Shown here in pieces: positions 1 to 9,410 of a stretch of DNA of 64,000 nt. Below the pieces are notes generated by a model. The model searched no databases and was not told the DNA's origin. It saw only the letters and a list, made by a program, of their open reading frames with translations. The stretch comes from Lewinellaceae bacterium (GTDB lineage Bacteria; Bacteroidota; Bacteroidia; Chitinophagales; Saprospiraceae): contig JACJYA010000006.1 in NCBI GenBank assembly GCA_020636315.1, positions 1-64,000 on the forward strand, given 5' to 3'. Positions within the stretch are counted from its first letter, which is position 1, and each line of letters opens with the position of its first letter. The position numbers and the translations under genes were made by a program.

Positions 1-2
1 TT

Positions 3-803
3 TTAGGCAGAAAGCTTTCTTGTTGGTGGGATAAAATCGGAAAGGCGGCACTGGATGCCATCAAGGCGGGGCTGACTATTTTAGTTGGCGGTGGGGAATT
101 CGAATTTAAAGATATAAAAAAAGCAGCATTTAAGGCAGGCGGCATCTCTTTGGTGATTAACGTAATCAGTATTTTCCTCGATCCTGCTTGTAGATGTAAC
201 GAAGATGAGCCTTCCGGCACGGCTTGCGAAAAAGCCAAAGGGATATCTATTTTTCCCGGGAACTGCAATACTTTGGAACAAATATTCAAGGCCTGGGGAT
301 ACAGTGCCCCGCCTGGTACGGTGTTTGAATGGATCGTACAGAACGGGACTTTCCCGGATAATAATAATACGACTTCTATCACTACAATAAGCCCTGAAGT
401 GAAAGTGCGGCAGAACGATCCAAATGTACCAATAACCCTGGCAGTTAACCTTTCTTGTTTTAATCCACAACCTAATTATTTCATTACTCCAGAAATGAGT
501 ATTCCAGAACTGGTAAACGACCCGGGCACATTGATTATCTGGGGGGAGAAGGAACTCTATCCTTCCTCTACCTACCACTATAAATATGAATTCTGGGGCA
601 CCTGGTTAAACAACATAAACTCGGTAATAATCTATTCCGGCTGTAGCCCACACGGACAGGTAGTCGAATCAGGTATTGACTATGTGAAAATTCAGTGGAA
701 CAGTGCTTCTCCTTCTTATCCGACCCCGAAGGTGACAGCAATTGCAAAGAACCTTTGCAGCCAACTGACGGTAACAGAAAACCTGGACATTATTATCCAC
801 TGA
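3..803 (+). CDS. C-terminal part of a secreted or surface protein, unrecognised (5' end outside window)
   Basis: The reading frame is open from the first bases of the window to a TGA at 801, so this is the last 266 or so residues of a longer protein. The visible part starts with a small hydrophobic, glycine/alanine-rich stretch (roughly residues 15-30 and 45-60), followed by beta-rich sequence with spaced cysteines. The last 70 residues resemble an Ig/PKD-like fold: a V-K-I-Q-W strand followed by a strand with T-V-T before the end. No sorting tail is visible. It is followed after about 70 bases by a lipoprotein gene on the same strand. I do not recognise the family. Surface or periplasmic location is inferred from composition only. 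Confidence 0.6.
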   Translation, partial: LGRKLSCWWDKIGKAALDAIKAGLTILVGGGEFEFKDIKKAAFKAGGISLVINVISIFLDPACRCNEDEPSGTACEKAKGISIFPGNCNTLEQIFKAWGYSAPPGTVFEWIVQNGTFPDNNNTTSITTISPEVKVRQNDPNVPITLAVNLSCFNPQPNYFITPEMSIPELVNDPGTLIIWGEKELYPSSTYHYKYEFWGTWLNNINSVIIYSGCSPHGQVVESGIDYVKIQWNSASPSYPTPKVTAIAKNLCSQLTVTENLDIIIH

Positions 804-872
804 TAAATTCACATTACCTTAATGAGCGGCCAGTTAAAGTTTGCGGCCGTTCATCATTTTAATCGTATAGCC

Positions 873-1646
873 ATGAAATCTCTTTTTTTATTTATACTCA
901 CCCTTCTTTTTTTGGCTTCCTGCAGGAAGCATAGAGAAGCACTTCCATATAACATAGAAGCTTTAAATAAATGCATAAGATCTTCTGTAGAAAGCAACCC
1001 GGAAGAACCTTCAGACGAGCATGTAGAATTCAAGCTGAATAGTAATCGAATCCTAATAAATGATGGAGAAGTGGGATATGAGCAATTTAACGATGTTGCT
1101 CAAACTTTTATAACTTCAGGACCGATCCTGAACCCAGCGGAAGATACCTCCAGACATTATTTACTGAGAATTGGGTTTGACCAGCCACAGGAGTATTTCC
1201 AACCAACTGCGGATCATTTTTATATTGCCTTACAAAAAAAAGAGAGTCTTAATATTGTCGAGTTTATTGACAAATACATAAAAGTGGGAGAGCTTAAGCT
1301 GAACCGGAAACCTCGATGGGATACAACCCTAGATCCTGAATTGGAAGATGGTTTTGCTATCAATTACTGGTGTGCTCATTGTTGTGAGGCAGGAGAACAA
1401 GCTCCGGCGGAAGGAGGATATGCTTTTGCTTTCTCGAGCACCAACCCTGAACAGGATGGTTTTTTGACTTGCACTAAGCTGGAGCGGGTTGACCTGGGGG
1501 AAGCCATCTGGTATCAGATTGAATTTGAATTTGCCTGCAAGTTGTTTGGTGGAGGGGTCAAAACAGATTCAGGCATCATGGAAAGTATTGTAGTCGGCCA
1601 GATCGAAGAAGGAAAAATGGTCGTGGATTTTGTGGTGAAGAAATAG
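873..1646 (+). CDS. Putative lipoprotein, unknown function
   Basis: The ATG at 873 is chosen over an in-frame upstream ATG at 822 because it begins directly with a lipoprotein signal peptide: MK, a leucine/phenylalanine-rich core, then a lipobox LASC followed by R-K. The mature protein would be about 240 residues, acylated on that cysteine. Positively charged residues follow the cysteine, so inner or outer membrane placement is unclear. The body is acidic and has a Cys-rich motif (W-C-A-H-C-C-E) near residue 175 and two more cysteines downstream, which could bind metal or form disulphides. No family is recognised. The same orientation and short gap to the preceding gene suggest joint transcription. 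Confidence 0.7.
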   Translation: MKSLFLFILTLLFLASCRKHREALPYNIEALNKCIRSSVESNPEEPSDEHVEFKLNSNRILINDGEVGYEQFNDVAQTFITSGPILNPAEDTSRHYLLRIGFDQPQEYFQPTADHFYIALQKKESLNIVEFIDKYIKVGELKLNRKPRWDTTLDPELEDGFAINYWCAHCCEAGEQAPAEGGYAFAFSSTNPEQDGFLTCTKLERVDLGEAIWYQIEFEFACKLFGGGVKTDSGIMESIVVGQIEEGKMVVDFVVKK

Positions 1647-1816
1647 GCCCGCTCCTTTAAGGACTTCAGGAATGCCAGGGCCATTCCTCCGTCATCATGA
1701 CCCAAAACCTTCGGGAGACCAAGCGCTTCCTCTCCGCCGCCGACTCCGATTGCGGCATTGCCAACGTCAGGGTCTGCCCTGAAAAAGCCCTGTGGTGAAT
1801 ATCTTGGTGCCAGCCC

Positions 1817-2629
1817 TTATGCTTGGGCTGTCCTGCTTGCTTTGGTTGCTGCTGCTTTCTTTACAGCCAGCTGTCTTTCCTGCCCCAGCAAACCGTTCAC
1901 AATGGCCTTGACGCTGCGCTGCTTGGGCTCAAAACTTGATGTCACCGAAACAGTCGCCATTTGCTTAGTGCCGTTTTTTTCTCCCTTCTTTCGGCGGGCT
2001 TTGGGGTTGCCATCCTGAGCCTTTGGAACTTTCACTTTGGGAACTCCCTTGCCGTCGAAAGAGGCGCTGAAGCACACCGCCTCCGGCTGCGCCTCTGCCT
2101 GGTTGGATTCGTAATATGCTTCCACATATTCTCCCAACCCAATGGCGTTACGGGCGGAAGATTCCCATCGCAAATCCAGTCCCAGCAACTTATTGAACAA
2201 GTGTACGCTTTCCCGAAAATCATTCTCCGAAGCACTCTCGCCTACTAACTCTTGGATATTATACGACCAGTAGCTGCCCTTTGGCAATTGAAGGTACTCG
2301 TCCAGCTTGTATACGGCCCCTAGCCCTTCAACCCAATAGCTTGGCCGTTCTATGGACAGCCACCCGAATAAACTCAGGTAACGCCTCTTTTTGTTGCCCT
2401 TGCTTTGGCATTCTGTCGGTGCATCCATCTCAAATTCATATGCCCTGCTCTGTTTCAACTTATTGCCGATAATGTAGCGTAGCAATAACAGCCCAATGCT
2501 CAGCAGGTGGCTTAGCAAGCCTTTTTCTATATCGTGTAGGGCAGTAGTGGATTCGATATAGCCATCACTGAGGGCCAACAATTCATTGAACTTCTTTTCC
2601 AGTTGCTCCTTAATCCGGCTTTTTTCCAT
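1817..2629 (-). pseudogene. ISKra4-family transposase, N-terminal fragment
   Basis: The 270-residue product matches the N-terminal half of ISKra4-type transposases: a helical start, then a segment with the order K-R-R-Y-L-S-L-F-G and an I-E-R strand, a leucine-rich dimer-like region, and the motif S-F-D-G-K-G-V-P near residue 190, which carries the first catalytic aspartate. Family members usually run to about 400-500 residues, but this one stops soon after a lysine/alanine-rich tail, so the remaining catalytic residues are missing. It is therefore judged a dead remnant. Between 1647 and 1816 no matching continuation was found. A short ORF at 1697-1798 on the plus strand is not recognised. 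The gene lies between a lipoprotein and a housekeeping block and is the only transposase trace here. Confidence 0.75.
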
Positions 2630-2639
2630 AACTTCATCC

Positions 2640-2707
2640 GGGAGGTTTGTTGGTCGTGTATTGATGTGTTGTCAAACTCAATCTACGACTTATTGACAAA
2701 ACCTCCC
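2640..2707. repeat. Imperfect inverted repeat beside the transposase fragment
   Basis: The left arm gggaggtttgttggtcgt (2640-2657) pairs with the reverse complement of 2685-2707, sharing a gggaggttt core and a tcgt end with a few unpaired bases. It lies immediately upstream of the ISKra4-type transposase start and could be the surviving end of the insertion sequence or a hairpin between transcription units. No matching copy was found near 1650-1816, so IS boundaries cannot be fixed. The rest of 2630-2835 holds no gene I can support. Confidence 0.4.
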
Positions 2708-2835
2708 TTTTTCTCCAATCCCCGCTTTTTTGTCACGCACTCGAATGAAATGCAACCTGGCTTCGATGTGGCTCAGGCCCAAAACCAGGGGAATTTTCTG
2801 TTCCAATTTTGAACAGCCTGCCCGGCAGGTTGAGG

Positions 2836-3735
2836 TTATATCCACAACTCCTTCGGATACCGCCCTTCCTCCACCAAAACCTCAAATGCCTTTCCCACCA
2901 TAGCCCGGTCCTCCCGGTAGGTCACCCCGTACCATTGCTCCTTATTGGGCAGTACGCTCAGGCGGGCCTTACCTTCCTTGATCAGCTGGTTGACAACGGT
3001 GGGGATATAAAATTCTGCTTTGGGTTTGTCCTTGTTGGCCTCAACAAAGTCAATAAATTGCCGGTGGATCTCTTTAAAAATTTGCTGATGGAAACCCCAG
3101 AAGTTCATGGACACCAGCGCTTCTTCGGACAGGGGCTGTGTTTGGCCTTCTTCTTCATAAACGATGCTTCCATCTGTCCGGTGGATCCTGTGGCGCTCCA
3201 CTACATCGGTCAGCAGGCCATTCTCATCTACCTCGCAGATGCCGCGGTTGACGTGGCCGGCTTCCGATAAAGTCTTATTAAGTTGATAGCCGACCATGGC
3301 GTAGTGATCGGGAGTGCAGCTATTTTTCAGAAAGCGCGCCATATCTCCAAAGCCGGAAATACCGTAGTAGTCATCGGCATTGATCACGGCAAAAGGTTCA
3401 TGAATGAGATCGTGGGCGACCAACACGGCATGGCCGGTGCCCCAGGGCTTTTCCCGCTCCGGCAGCTCGCTGATACCTTCAATAGGAGTATTGACTGCCT
3501 GAAAGGCATATTTCACCTCAATTTTATCCTCAAACTTATTGCCAAAGGTTTCCCGGAAAGCCTCTTCGATGTCTTTTCGGATCACAAAAACCACCTTGCC
3601 GAAACCGGCGCGGATGGCGTCATAAACGGAATATTCGATGATGGGCTCCCCATTGGGGCCGACGCCGTCAACCTGCTTGAGCCCTCCGTAGCGGCTGCCC
3701 ATGCCGGCAGCCAGGATGAGTAAAGTTGGTTTCAT
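2836..3735 (-). CDS. Sugar-phosphate or NTP nucleotidyltransferase
   Basis: A 299-residue protein of the NTP_transferase family. It starts with the nucleotide-binding signature L-I-L-A-A-G-M-G-S-R-Y-G-G-L-K (residues 6-20), and the metal-binding aspartates lie in V-I-N-A-D-D-Y-Y-G near residue 118. Such enzymes join a nucleoside triphosphate to a sugar phosphate or choline phosphate; the substrate cannot be read from the sequence. The ATG at 3735 overlaps the TGA of the upstream gene (TGATG), so it is translationally coupled to the membrane protein at 3735-4406. It is the last gene of a minus-strand run with the cyclase and NAD kinase. Confidence 0.85.
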   Translation of the reverse strand: MKPTLLILAAGMGSRYGGLKQVDGVGPNGEPIIEYSVYDAIRAGFGKVVFVIRKDIEEAFRETFGNKFEDKIEVKYAFQAVNTPIEGISELPEREKPWGTGHAVLVAHDLIHEPFAVINADDYYGISGFGDMARFLKNSCTPDHYAMVGYQLNKTLSEAGHVNRGICEVDENGLLTDVVERHRIHRTDGSIVYEEEGQTQPLSEEALVSMNFWGFHQQIFKEIHRQFIDFVEANKDKPKAEFYIPTVVNQLIKEGKARLSVLPNKEQWYGVTYREDRAMVGKAFEVLVEEGRYPKELWI

Positions 3736-4406
3736 CAATAACTTTTTGAATTGCGCGTTTTTTCAACAAATGTACGGACGCGGTGGTGAACCAGCCAGCG
3801 GTGCAACAAAATGCCTCCCACCAGAATGGCGCATCCCAGCAGAAAGATCGCCGTACGGCTCGCCTCGATCTGATCCACCTGGGATTTGTAAAAGGGGCGG
3901 ACGAAAAGCACTTCTACTGAAATGACAAAGGCGGAAAGCAGAAAAAGGAGGATACTGGCCGCTTTGGCCTTGTTGAGAAAGCCCGGTTCCTTTTTCCGCA
4001 GGCATTTCCGGAGAAACAGGATGGGGTCTTCGCTGTGAGGGTCGATCTTGATGAGTTCCCGCAGGATGTATTCTGCTTTCCCGTACTCCAGGGTGTTGTA
4101 AAGGGAAGCCGCCTTTCGAAACAGCATTTTCTGATAAATATCTTCTCCTCTGTACATTTCCACATTCTGTACGATGGCCATTTCGATGACCACATCCACC
4201 ATGAGCAGATGCTTCTGGTAGCTTCCCACTTCGAAGAGGGCATTTACGTAAGCGGTGATGAGTTCGAAGTACTCATCAAAATCGAGGCGCTGTATCTCTT
4301 CCTCCTTATCCTCATAGAACCGGATGATACGGCGGTAATTGGCCGCATCGATCTCCTTGAAATCACGGAATATCCTGGAATGGTATGTCGATTGAAAGTA
4401 GGGCAT
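3735..4406 (-). CDS. Tetratricopeptide-like membrane protein, unknown function
   Basis: A 223-residue protein. The first 140 residues are helical and TPR-like, with a repeat-type segment around residues 95-125 (Y-N-T-L-E-Y-G-K-A-E-Y-I-L). Two transmembrane helices follow: one near residues 147-168 (A-S-I-L-L-F-L-L-S-A-F-V) and one near 186-205 (A-I-F-L-L-G-C-A-I-L-V-G-G). A short basic tail ends it. This predicts a cytoplasmic helical domain anchored by a hairpin in the inner membrane. The stop codon overlaps the start of the nucleotidyltransferase and there is one base between it and the cyclase stop, so the genes form one operon. No characterised family is recognised. Confidence 0.75.
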   Translation of the reverse strand: MPYFQSTYHSRIFRDFKEIDAANYRRIIRFYEDKEEEIQRLDFDEYFELITAYVNALFEVGSYQKHLLMVDVVIEMAIVQNVEMYRGEDIYQKMLFRKAASLYNTLEYGKAEYILRELIKIDPHSEDPILFLRKCLRKKEPGFLNKAKAASILLFLLSAFVISVEVLFVRPFYKSQVDQIEASRTAIFLLGCAILVGGILLHRWLVHHRVRTFVEKTRNSKSY

Positions 4407-4407
4407 T

Positions 4408-5169
4408 CTACTGAACCGGTTCTAATGCATAAAGTACGGGTTTACTCGGGCTGGCGTCGATCTCGAAACTGGCGATCTGAATGTTCAACAAATATAAACC
4501 ATCTTTGATGGAATTGTTTACGTAAATCAGCTCAGTGATGGTACAATCTTCCCGGGGTCTTTCCGGATAGGCCCAGAATGCTTTGTGAGCGAGCAGTTTC
4601 CCTCCGTCTTCCTCCCGGTCAACCGAGGGCAGGTCGATCAGCAAATGGCGGATGCCCCTTTCCACCAGAAAGCGGATGGCTTCGTGGTGTACATAAGGCG
4701 GGTTGGCCCCGGAGTAATTGGTGCGTAGTTTGAGTTCGTCGTTGGGCAGGGTGCGGATGATGAGCGCTTCCACGGTAGGCCCATCCATCAGGGCCTGCTC
4801 GAGTTGGGCACGGAAGACCACCCGGTCGCCATCTTCAGTTCTGGTGGGAAAGACGCTCAACAGATAGGCCGGAAAGTGAAAGCACTTCAGACATTGATTG
4901 ATGGTGTACGGCTCTTTGGCGATGTGCCCGACGCATTCGGTATGGGTGCCGTTCCCATGAGGATTAAAGCGGACGTTGAGAAAGTTCAGCGGCCCACCCT
5001 GAGCGGTGGAACCCACAAAATTGCCGGCCACCACCGGCGCCGTTTCCATAGGCGGTGCGTAAAAGCAATTGACGGTTTCCAGCCCTTCCCGCAGCGGTAT
5101 GGCGATATCCAGAGGTTCAGAAAGATTGGCGCGGAAGTGCCGTCCCTGGTGTTGAAAGGTTATCCACAT
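4408..5169 (-). CDS. Cyclase family protein (kynurenine formamidase-like metal hydrolase)
   Basis: A 253-residue protein of the Cyclase family (PF04199), which includes kynurenine formamidase, isatin hydrolase and polyketide cyclase-like proteins. The metal-binding signature H-G-N-G-T-H-T-E with a following G-H is present at residues 71-82. Other conserved pieces are an N-terminal D-I-A-I-P-L strand and a later H-H-E-A-I-R-F-L region. The ATG at 5169 is preferred to a TTG at 5184, since the protein after it begins like other members. The gene follows nadK with 11 bases between them. The true substrate cannot be told. No tryptophan catabolic genes are nearby, so kynurenine formamidase is only one possibility. 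Confidence 0.8.
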   Translation of the reverse strand: MWITFQHQGRHFRANLSEPLDIAIPLREGLETVNCFYAPPMETAPVVAGNFVGSTAQGGPLNFLNVRFNPHGNGTHTECVGHIAKEPYTINQCLKCFHFPAYLLSVFPTRTEDGDRVVFRAQLEQALMDGPTVEALIIRTLPNDELKLRTNYSGANPPYVHHEAIRFLVERGIRHLLIDLPSVDREEDGGKLLAHKAFWAYPERPREDCTITELIYVNNSIKDGLYLLNIQIASFEIDASPSKPVLYALEPVQ

Positions 5170-5180
5170 AACATCAAATA

Positions 5181-6065
5181 TCAATGGTTTCTCGTATCGA
5201 TCCCCCAGGCCAGTTTGGAACGAATGGTTTCCATGAATCCCACATCCTGGAGTTGAAGGAGGCGAATGGGAAAATCATTCTTCCGCACGGCCAGTTGGTG
5301 GGCGGCTGTGATCGTTTCAAACCGGGAATCCAGGGTACACAAAAAGTTTTCCGCCCGGCCTTCGATCTCAAAGGAAATAATGGAGTCATCCGATATGACG
5401 ATAGGGCGCACGTTCAGGTTGTGGGGGGCTACCGGAGTGATGACAAAATTTCCCGAATTCGGGAAAATGATCGGGCCGCCGCAGCTCAGAGAATAGCCGG
5501 TTGAGCCGGTGGGAGTGGCCACGATGATGCCATCCGCCCAGTAGGTATTCAGGTATGAACCATTGATAAAAGTATGGATGGTGACCATAGAGGAGGTATC
5601 CCTCTTGAGCAGAGTGCAGTCGTTGAGCGCAAAGCGTATTTCCCCGAAGACGGGAAGGTTGGATTCGAGGAATAACATGCGCCGCTCGTCGATATTATAC
5701 ATTCCCCGTTTCACCAGGCCGATGGCCTCCGCGATCCGTTTTTTCTCGATAGAAGCCAGGAAGCCAAGGCGCCCCAGGTTGATTCCCATGATGGGCACGT
5801 TGCTGTCCCGGATGTGAGTGGTGGCCCCCAGAATAGTGCCGTCGCCGCCGAGCGTGATAAAAAGGTCGAACTTCTTCACACTGAAATCCAGATACCCCTC
5901 AAAAACCCCGACATCCCGTTTAAACACTATTTTATCCCTGATCTGCTCCAGGTAGGGAGCATAAACATAAGCGTTGATTCCTTCTTTATGGAGCGCATCA
6001 AAGAGGTTCTGTATGTGAGGGATGTCTTTATCCTTGAGTACTTTGCTGTAAACAACTACCTGCAT
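5181..6065 (-). CDS. nadK: NAD kinase
   Basis: A 294-residue ATP-NAD kinase that phosphorylates NAD to NADP in the cytoplasm. The family hallmarks are all visible: G-G-D-G-T at residues 73-77, L-N-D at 147-149 (the NE/D motif), and the glycine-rich P-T-G-S-T-G-Y-S at 185-192 followed by S-C-G-G-P. Length is typical for bacterial enzymes. The gene sits between a POTRA/beta-barrel protein and the cyclase on the same strand, and with the CBS protein further upstream this matches an arrangement common in Bacteroidota. The 23-base gap to the upstream gene is consistent with co-transcription. No disruption is seen. Confidence 0.95.
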   Translation of the reverse strand: MQVVVYSKVLKDKDIPHIQNLFDALHKEGINAYVYAPYLEQIRDKIVFKRDVGVFEGYLDFSVKKFDLFITLGGDGTILGATTHIRDSNVPIMGINLGRLGFLASIEKKRIAEAIGLVKRGMYNIDERRMLFLESNLPVFGEIRFALNDCTLLKRDTSSMVTIHTFINGSYLNTYWADGIIVATPTGSTGYSLSCGGPIIFPNSGNFVITPVAPHNLNVRPIVISDDSIISFEIEGRAENFLCTLDSRFETITAAHQLAVRKNDFPIRLLQLQDVGFMETIRSKLAWGIDTRNH

Positions 6066-6088
6066 GGTTGAAGGATGGCGGGCCAGTG

Positions 6089-7486
6089 TTAAATATTCAG
6101 GTTAAGGTGTAAAAATAACCCATTTTCCAGTAAATCATTGAAGCTGTATTCGATTTGTATGACTTTGTCATAATAAAGGACGATATCCAGCCCCAGTCCC
6201 CCACCCCAGAGTATTCGGTTACTGAGGGGGTTCAACCTTCCGGTGTAGGGGTCATTGGCGTACCCCAGGTCATTGTTCAGGGAAAGGTAAAACCGGATCG
6301 GCATTTTCTGGAATGCTTTTATGGGGACGGCCTTGCCAAAATCCATTCCCCATTCTCCCAGCCGAAAGCGCAGGGCCGACCGGCCCATCAGCATATCCAG
6401 TCCGTCCATGATGTAGTACTCATAACCATGCAGATAGCGGCTTCCAAACCCCATTGCCCGGTTATCGTTATAGGGCTGCTGTTCCCGGATGAAAGAGAAT
6501 TTGGCGCTGCTTTCCAACCCCAAACTCCATCGTTTGCCCATAGGGAGATAGTGCCGGTAATTTGCCCAGAACGTAAGCGCATTCCGGTCATCAAAAATGC
6601 CGAGGCCGTCTTTTTCCAGAATGGCCTCAAAATACTTCCCTTTCCAGGGGTAGGGCCTCACGTCCCTTTTGTCGTAAGCAAACCGGTAGGCCAGGAGGAA
6701 GTAGCGCTGGAACGAACGGCCATCCAGAAAGAAATCGGGATTCTTTTCCTGGGTAACGATATCGTCAATCTTGTTCTGACGGTAACCCGTAATAAAATCA
6801 TGAGAGGCGCGGATGCGGGGGCGGTAGCTCAGCGCCAGGTCGGTTCGGAAGCGCTGATAGAGAAAGTTCTCCTCATCCCGGAAAAAATCCTGCTTGTTTC
6901 CGGTAGTAGCGTAATTGATCTCGCGGTTGCGCAAAAAAGCAACTTCAGCCGACAACCCCATCGTTTGGGCCTTGTTGAAGAAAGGCAGGTTGTAGCTGAC
7001 GGCATATTTTCGGGTGTATCCGTATTTAGCGGAGATCTTGAGCCGGTCTCGCTTGCCGCTAAAGTTGAGGTGAGCGAACTCCATCCCGAAGTTGAGCCGT
7101 TGCAGGGACCGCCCCTGTTCCACCCACCAGACGTTGAAATTCCGGTCGGCCAGTTCAAATATGGGCACCGGGTAGAAATACCAGGCTTCTTCAACGTTGA
7201 CCAGGAGCTGGACTCTGTTGGTGGCGCCCTCCCAGGCCTTGAAACTAATCTCGGCCATATTGAACAGGCCGGTATTCATAATGAGCTCCTCACTGCGGTC
7301 CATCAGGACAGACAGCTCGGCCAGGCTGACCGTATCCCCTGCACTGATCAGCATCTCCCGAAGTATGACGTTCTCTTTCGTCTTCTTATGGCCCCGCACG
7401 CTGATGCTGTCGATATAAACAAAGTCCAGCTGCGCCTTTACGCAATAAGGGCTAATGAACAGGGCCGCCAAAAAAAGTATGCGCAT
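6089..7486 (-). CDS. Omp85/BamA-type outer membrane protein with POTRA domain
   Basis: Start chosen at the ATG at 7486 (MRILFL), four codons inside the longest frame, because it opens a clean signal peptide ending at about K-A-Q (residue 20). Residues 21-105 look like a POTRA domain (I-S-V-R-G-H-K-K-T-K near the start, and N-T-G-L-F-N). The rest is a beta-barrel rich in alternating aromatic strands, ending with the L-F-L-H-L-N-L-N-I tail expected of a Bam-inserted barrel. At 465 residues it is much shorter than BamA and has one POTRA, so it is a BamA/TamA-superfamily protein of unassigned cargo. It lies upstream of nadK. Confidence 0.8.
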   Translation of the reverse strand: MRILFLAALFISPYCVKAQLDFVYIDSISVRGHKKTKENVILREMLISAGDTVSLAELSVLMDRSEELIMNTGLFNMAEISFKAWEGATNRVQLLVNVEEAWYFYPVPIFELADRNFNVWWVEQGRSLQRLNFGMEFAHLNFSGKRDRLKISAKYGYTRKYAVSYNLPFFNKAQTMGLSAEVAFLRNREINYATTGNKQDFFRDEENFLYQRFRTDLALSYRPRIRASHDFITGYRQNKIDDIVTQEKNPDFFLDGRSFQRYFLLAYRFAYDKRDVRPYPWKGKYFEAILEKDGLGIFDDRNALTFWANYRHYLPMGKRWSLGLESSAKFSFIREQQPYNDNRAMGFGSRYLHGYEYYIMDGLDMLMGRSALRFRLGEWGMDFGKAVPIKAFQKMPIRFYLSLNNDLGYANDPYTGRLNPLSNRILWGGGLGLDIVLYYDKVIQIEYSFNDLLENGLFLHLNLNI

Positions 7487-7774
7487 ATTGTTCCACACGA
7501 CTCAGGGACTAAGGTTAAAAAACTCTGCTCCGATAACACAAAAATTCCAGCCGGTGGCCAGTCGCCGGCCGAGTTGCACTATTCCGTTCTGTTTTTCCCA
7601 GGGTTTGAAAAGGTGAGTCTTGACGCTCCCCCTTAACCAAGTTAAAGCTTTTTGTAAAAAGCTAATAGCATACAGGAAGAAATGCAAATAATAAGGTGTA
7701 AATGTCACAGCCTTTCCATTATTCCACGAGGGCTGTGGCTTTGTCGGGAGCGGGTTTATTGGCAGGCCGCCTTT

Positions 7775-8434
7775 TTAAACGTTCAGGTAGGACATCAACG
7801 CATCGTAACGTTCCTGAAGCGAACCTACATAATCCGCTTCGTTGAAGGAGGCCTTGATATCATAGTCAAAACGTTCGAAAGTAGCAATGATCGTTTGTAT
7901 ATTCTGCCGGTTGATCTTGATCGTAATATCGACTCGGGTAGATTCCAGGTTGGTGGTAATAAAGGAGCTCAGAATTGCCGCACTTTCCGACTCGACGATC
8001 CGGGCGATCTCCGCCAGAGAATAATCCCGCTTGCTCATTTCCAGCACGATTATGCTGCCCGGCTCGGAGAAGGAGGCCATTTGAGCAAAATGCATGAGGA
8101 GCGCTTCGAGCGTCACCACTCCAATGTAATTCTCCTCATTATCCACAACCGGAATGAGCGTCAGATGGTATTCCGCCAGCAGCCGAAGCAATTCATAAAC
8201 GTGGTCTTTCCCGCTTGCATAAGGCCGGGTCATTGACAAGCTGTAGGAACCGACGGGCTCACTGGCATCGTGATTGAGGATGTCGTCTTCAGAGATGAGC
8301 CCCAGGAGTTGTTTGTTATTAACGATAGGCAGGTGGCGAACATAGAAATCATCCATCATACTGAGTGCTTCTTCACCCGTGTCAGAAGTCCGCAATGGAA
8401 TGATTTCGTCGGAGATCAGTATTTCAGCAATCAT
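7775..8434 (-). CDS. CBS-domain protein
   Basis: A 219-residue protein. Two CBS motifs fill the first two thirds: the first at about residues 1-60 (D-F-Y-V-R-H-L-P-I-V, then L-G-L-I-S-E-D-D-I-L) and the second at about 72-135 (L-T-L-I-P-V-V, then Y-I-G-V-V-T). The C-terminal 75 residues resemble an ACT-like regulatory fold (S-I-I-V-L-E-M near residue 128). CBS pairs bind adenosyl ligands, so it is probably a nucleotide-sensing regulator. In other Bacteroidota a CBS gene of this type stands next to nadK, as it does here with the Omp85 gene in between. The partner is not known. The 288 bases between 7487 and 7774 contain no gene I can support. Confidence 0.8.
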   Translation of the reverse strand: MIAEILISDEIIPLRTSDTGEEALSMMDDFYVRHLPIVNNKQLLGLISEDDILNHDASEPVGSYSLSMTRPYASGKDHVYELLRLLAEYHLTLIPVVDNEENYIGVVTLEALLMHFAQMASFSEPGSIIVLEMSKRDYSLAEIARIVESESAAILSSFITTNLESTRVDITIKINRQNIQTIIATFERFDYDIKASFNEADYVGSLQERYDALMSYLNV

Positions 8435-8588
8435 CGCATCTGTGTTCTATATGATCATCTGTAAAACGAACGTAAGGCATCGGCTGTTGACAACAGATCT
8501 GTTAAATTCTCCTGCATCGCATTTCTCTGTCGGTAACATTACATCTCTGTATGTATCACAAAGGCCTCTCAGCCAGGATAACGGGCCA

Positions 8589-9410
8589 TCAGCCCAAAAG
8601 TTTCCTTTTCTGAGTAGTAAACTCTTCTTCGGTTAGCAGCCCTTTTTCTCTGAGCTCTCCCAGCCGCTTGAGCTGTTCCAGCAGGTCGGGCTGCCCTTCC
8701 AGTACTTCTTCCTGTTCTTCGGTTGGGATTTCAGGGGGTTCTGGCTGAGGTTCCGGTTTCTGTAACCTGAAACCATTCTGTTCAAATTTTTCAAACTCCG
8801 GCTGTATGCGCAAAAAGGCCAGGGCGTCGTGTTCCTTTATCCTTTGAAAGTCGTTGAACCCGTTGGCCACCGCCTGGTCCAGGTGAAAAAAGGACTTATC
8901 GGTCTTTTCATTCAGCGAATAAGCGCAGGCCAGGTTGAAATGAGTCGCCACATCATTGGGTTCAATATCCAGCGATTTGTTGAAATCTTCAATAGCCCCA
9001 TCGTAATCATAGTCCTTATATTTTTTTATCCCGCTGGCTTTATAGGGGTTACTGCGGGGCGGCCGGGGTTTTGGCCGCTCATATTGGCGCCGGCGGGGCG
9101 GCTCTGTTTTGCGCTCATAGCGCCGTTCTCTTCTTTCTTCCCGCTGCTCACTCCGAACCCGGCGGCGGTAATTGCGGCGGTCGTAATCCGTATCTCTTCT
9201 GGCGTAACGCTGGTTGTACTTGCGGTCAAAAACTTCCTGGTCCATTGAAAAAAAGACAATTGCATCGACCAGGGCCACAATCCATATCACCGGAAACCAG
9301 AAGAAGAGCAGGTAGAAAACGCCCAGCCCCGTCTGGCCCAGATAGAACCGGTGGATGCCAAACCCTCCCAGGAACAGCGCTAATATGCCGGCTACATTCT
9401 TTTCCTTCAT
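8589..9410 (-). CDS. TM2-domain protein with TPR and SHOCT segments
   Basis: A 273-residue protein of mixed architecture. Residues 5-55 form a TM2 domain: a short start, G-I-L-A-L-F-L-G-G-F-G-I-H-R-F-Y-L-G, then a second hydrophobic helix. Next comes an arginine/tyrosine-rich stretch of about 60 residues that is likely disordered. A TPR-like helical pair follows (K-D-Y-D-Y-D-G-A-I-E-D-F-N-K-S-L-D-I-E-P-N near residue 135). The last 35 residues match a SHOCT motif (L-K-R-L-G-E-L-R-E-K-G-L-L-T-E-E-E-F). The order suggests an inner-membrane anchor with a protein-binding cytoplasmic tail. Function is unknown. It is transcribed apart from its neighbours. Confidence 0.8.
   Translation of the reverse strand: MKEKNVAGILALFLGGFGIHRFYLGQTGLGVFYLLFFWFPVIWIVALVDAIVFFSMDQEVFDRKYNQRYARRDTDYDRRNYRRRVRSEQREERRERRYERKTEPPRRRQYERPKPRPPRSNPYKASGIKKYKDYDYDGAIEDFNKSLDIEPNDVATHFNLACAYSLNEKTDKSFFHLDQAVANGFNDFQRIKEHDALAFLRIQPEFEKFEQNGFRLQKPEPQPEPPEIPTEEQEEVLEGQPDLLEQLKRLGELREKGLLTEEEFTTQKRKLLG

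Noticed and set aside
1697..1798. 33-codon plus-strand ORF next to the ISKra4 fragment
   Set aside because: It has a plausible start but no recognisable domain and no supporting context; left out as a gene.
6155..7636. 493-codon plus-strand ORF opposite the Omp85 gene
   Set aside because: The minus-strand frame has the signal peptide, POTRA and barrel pattern; the plus frame has none.
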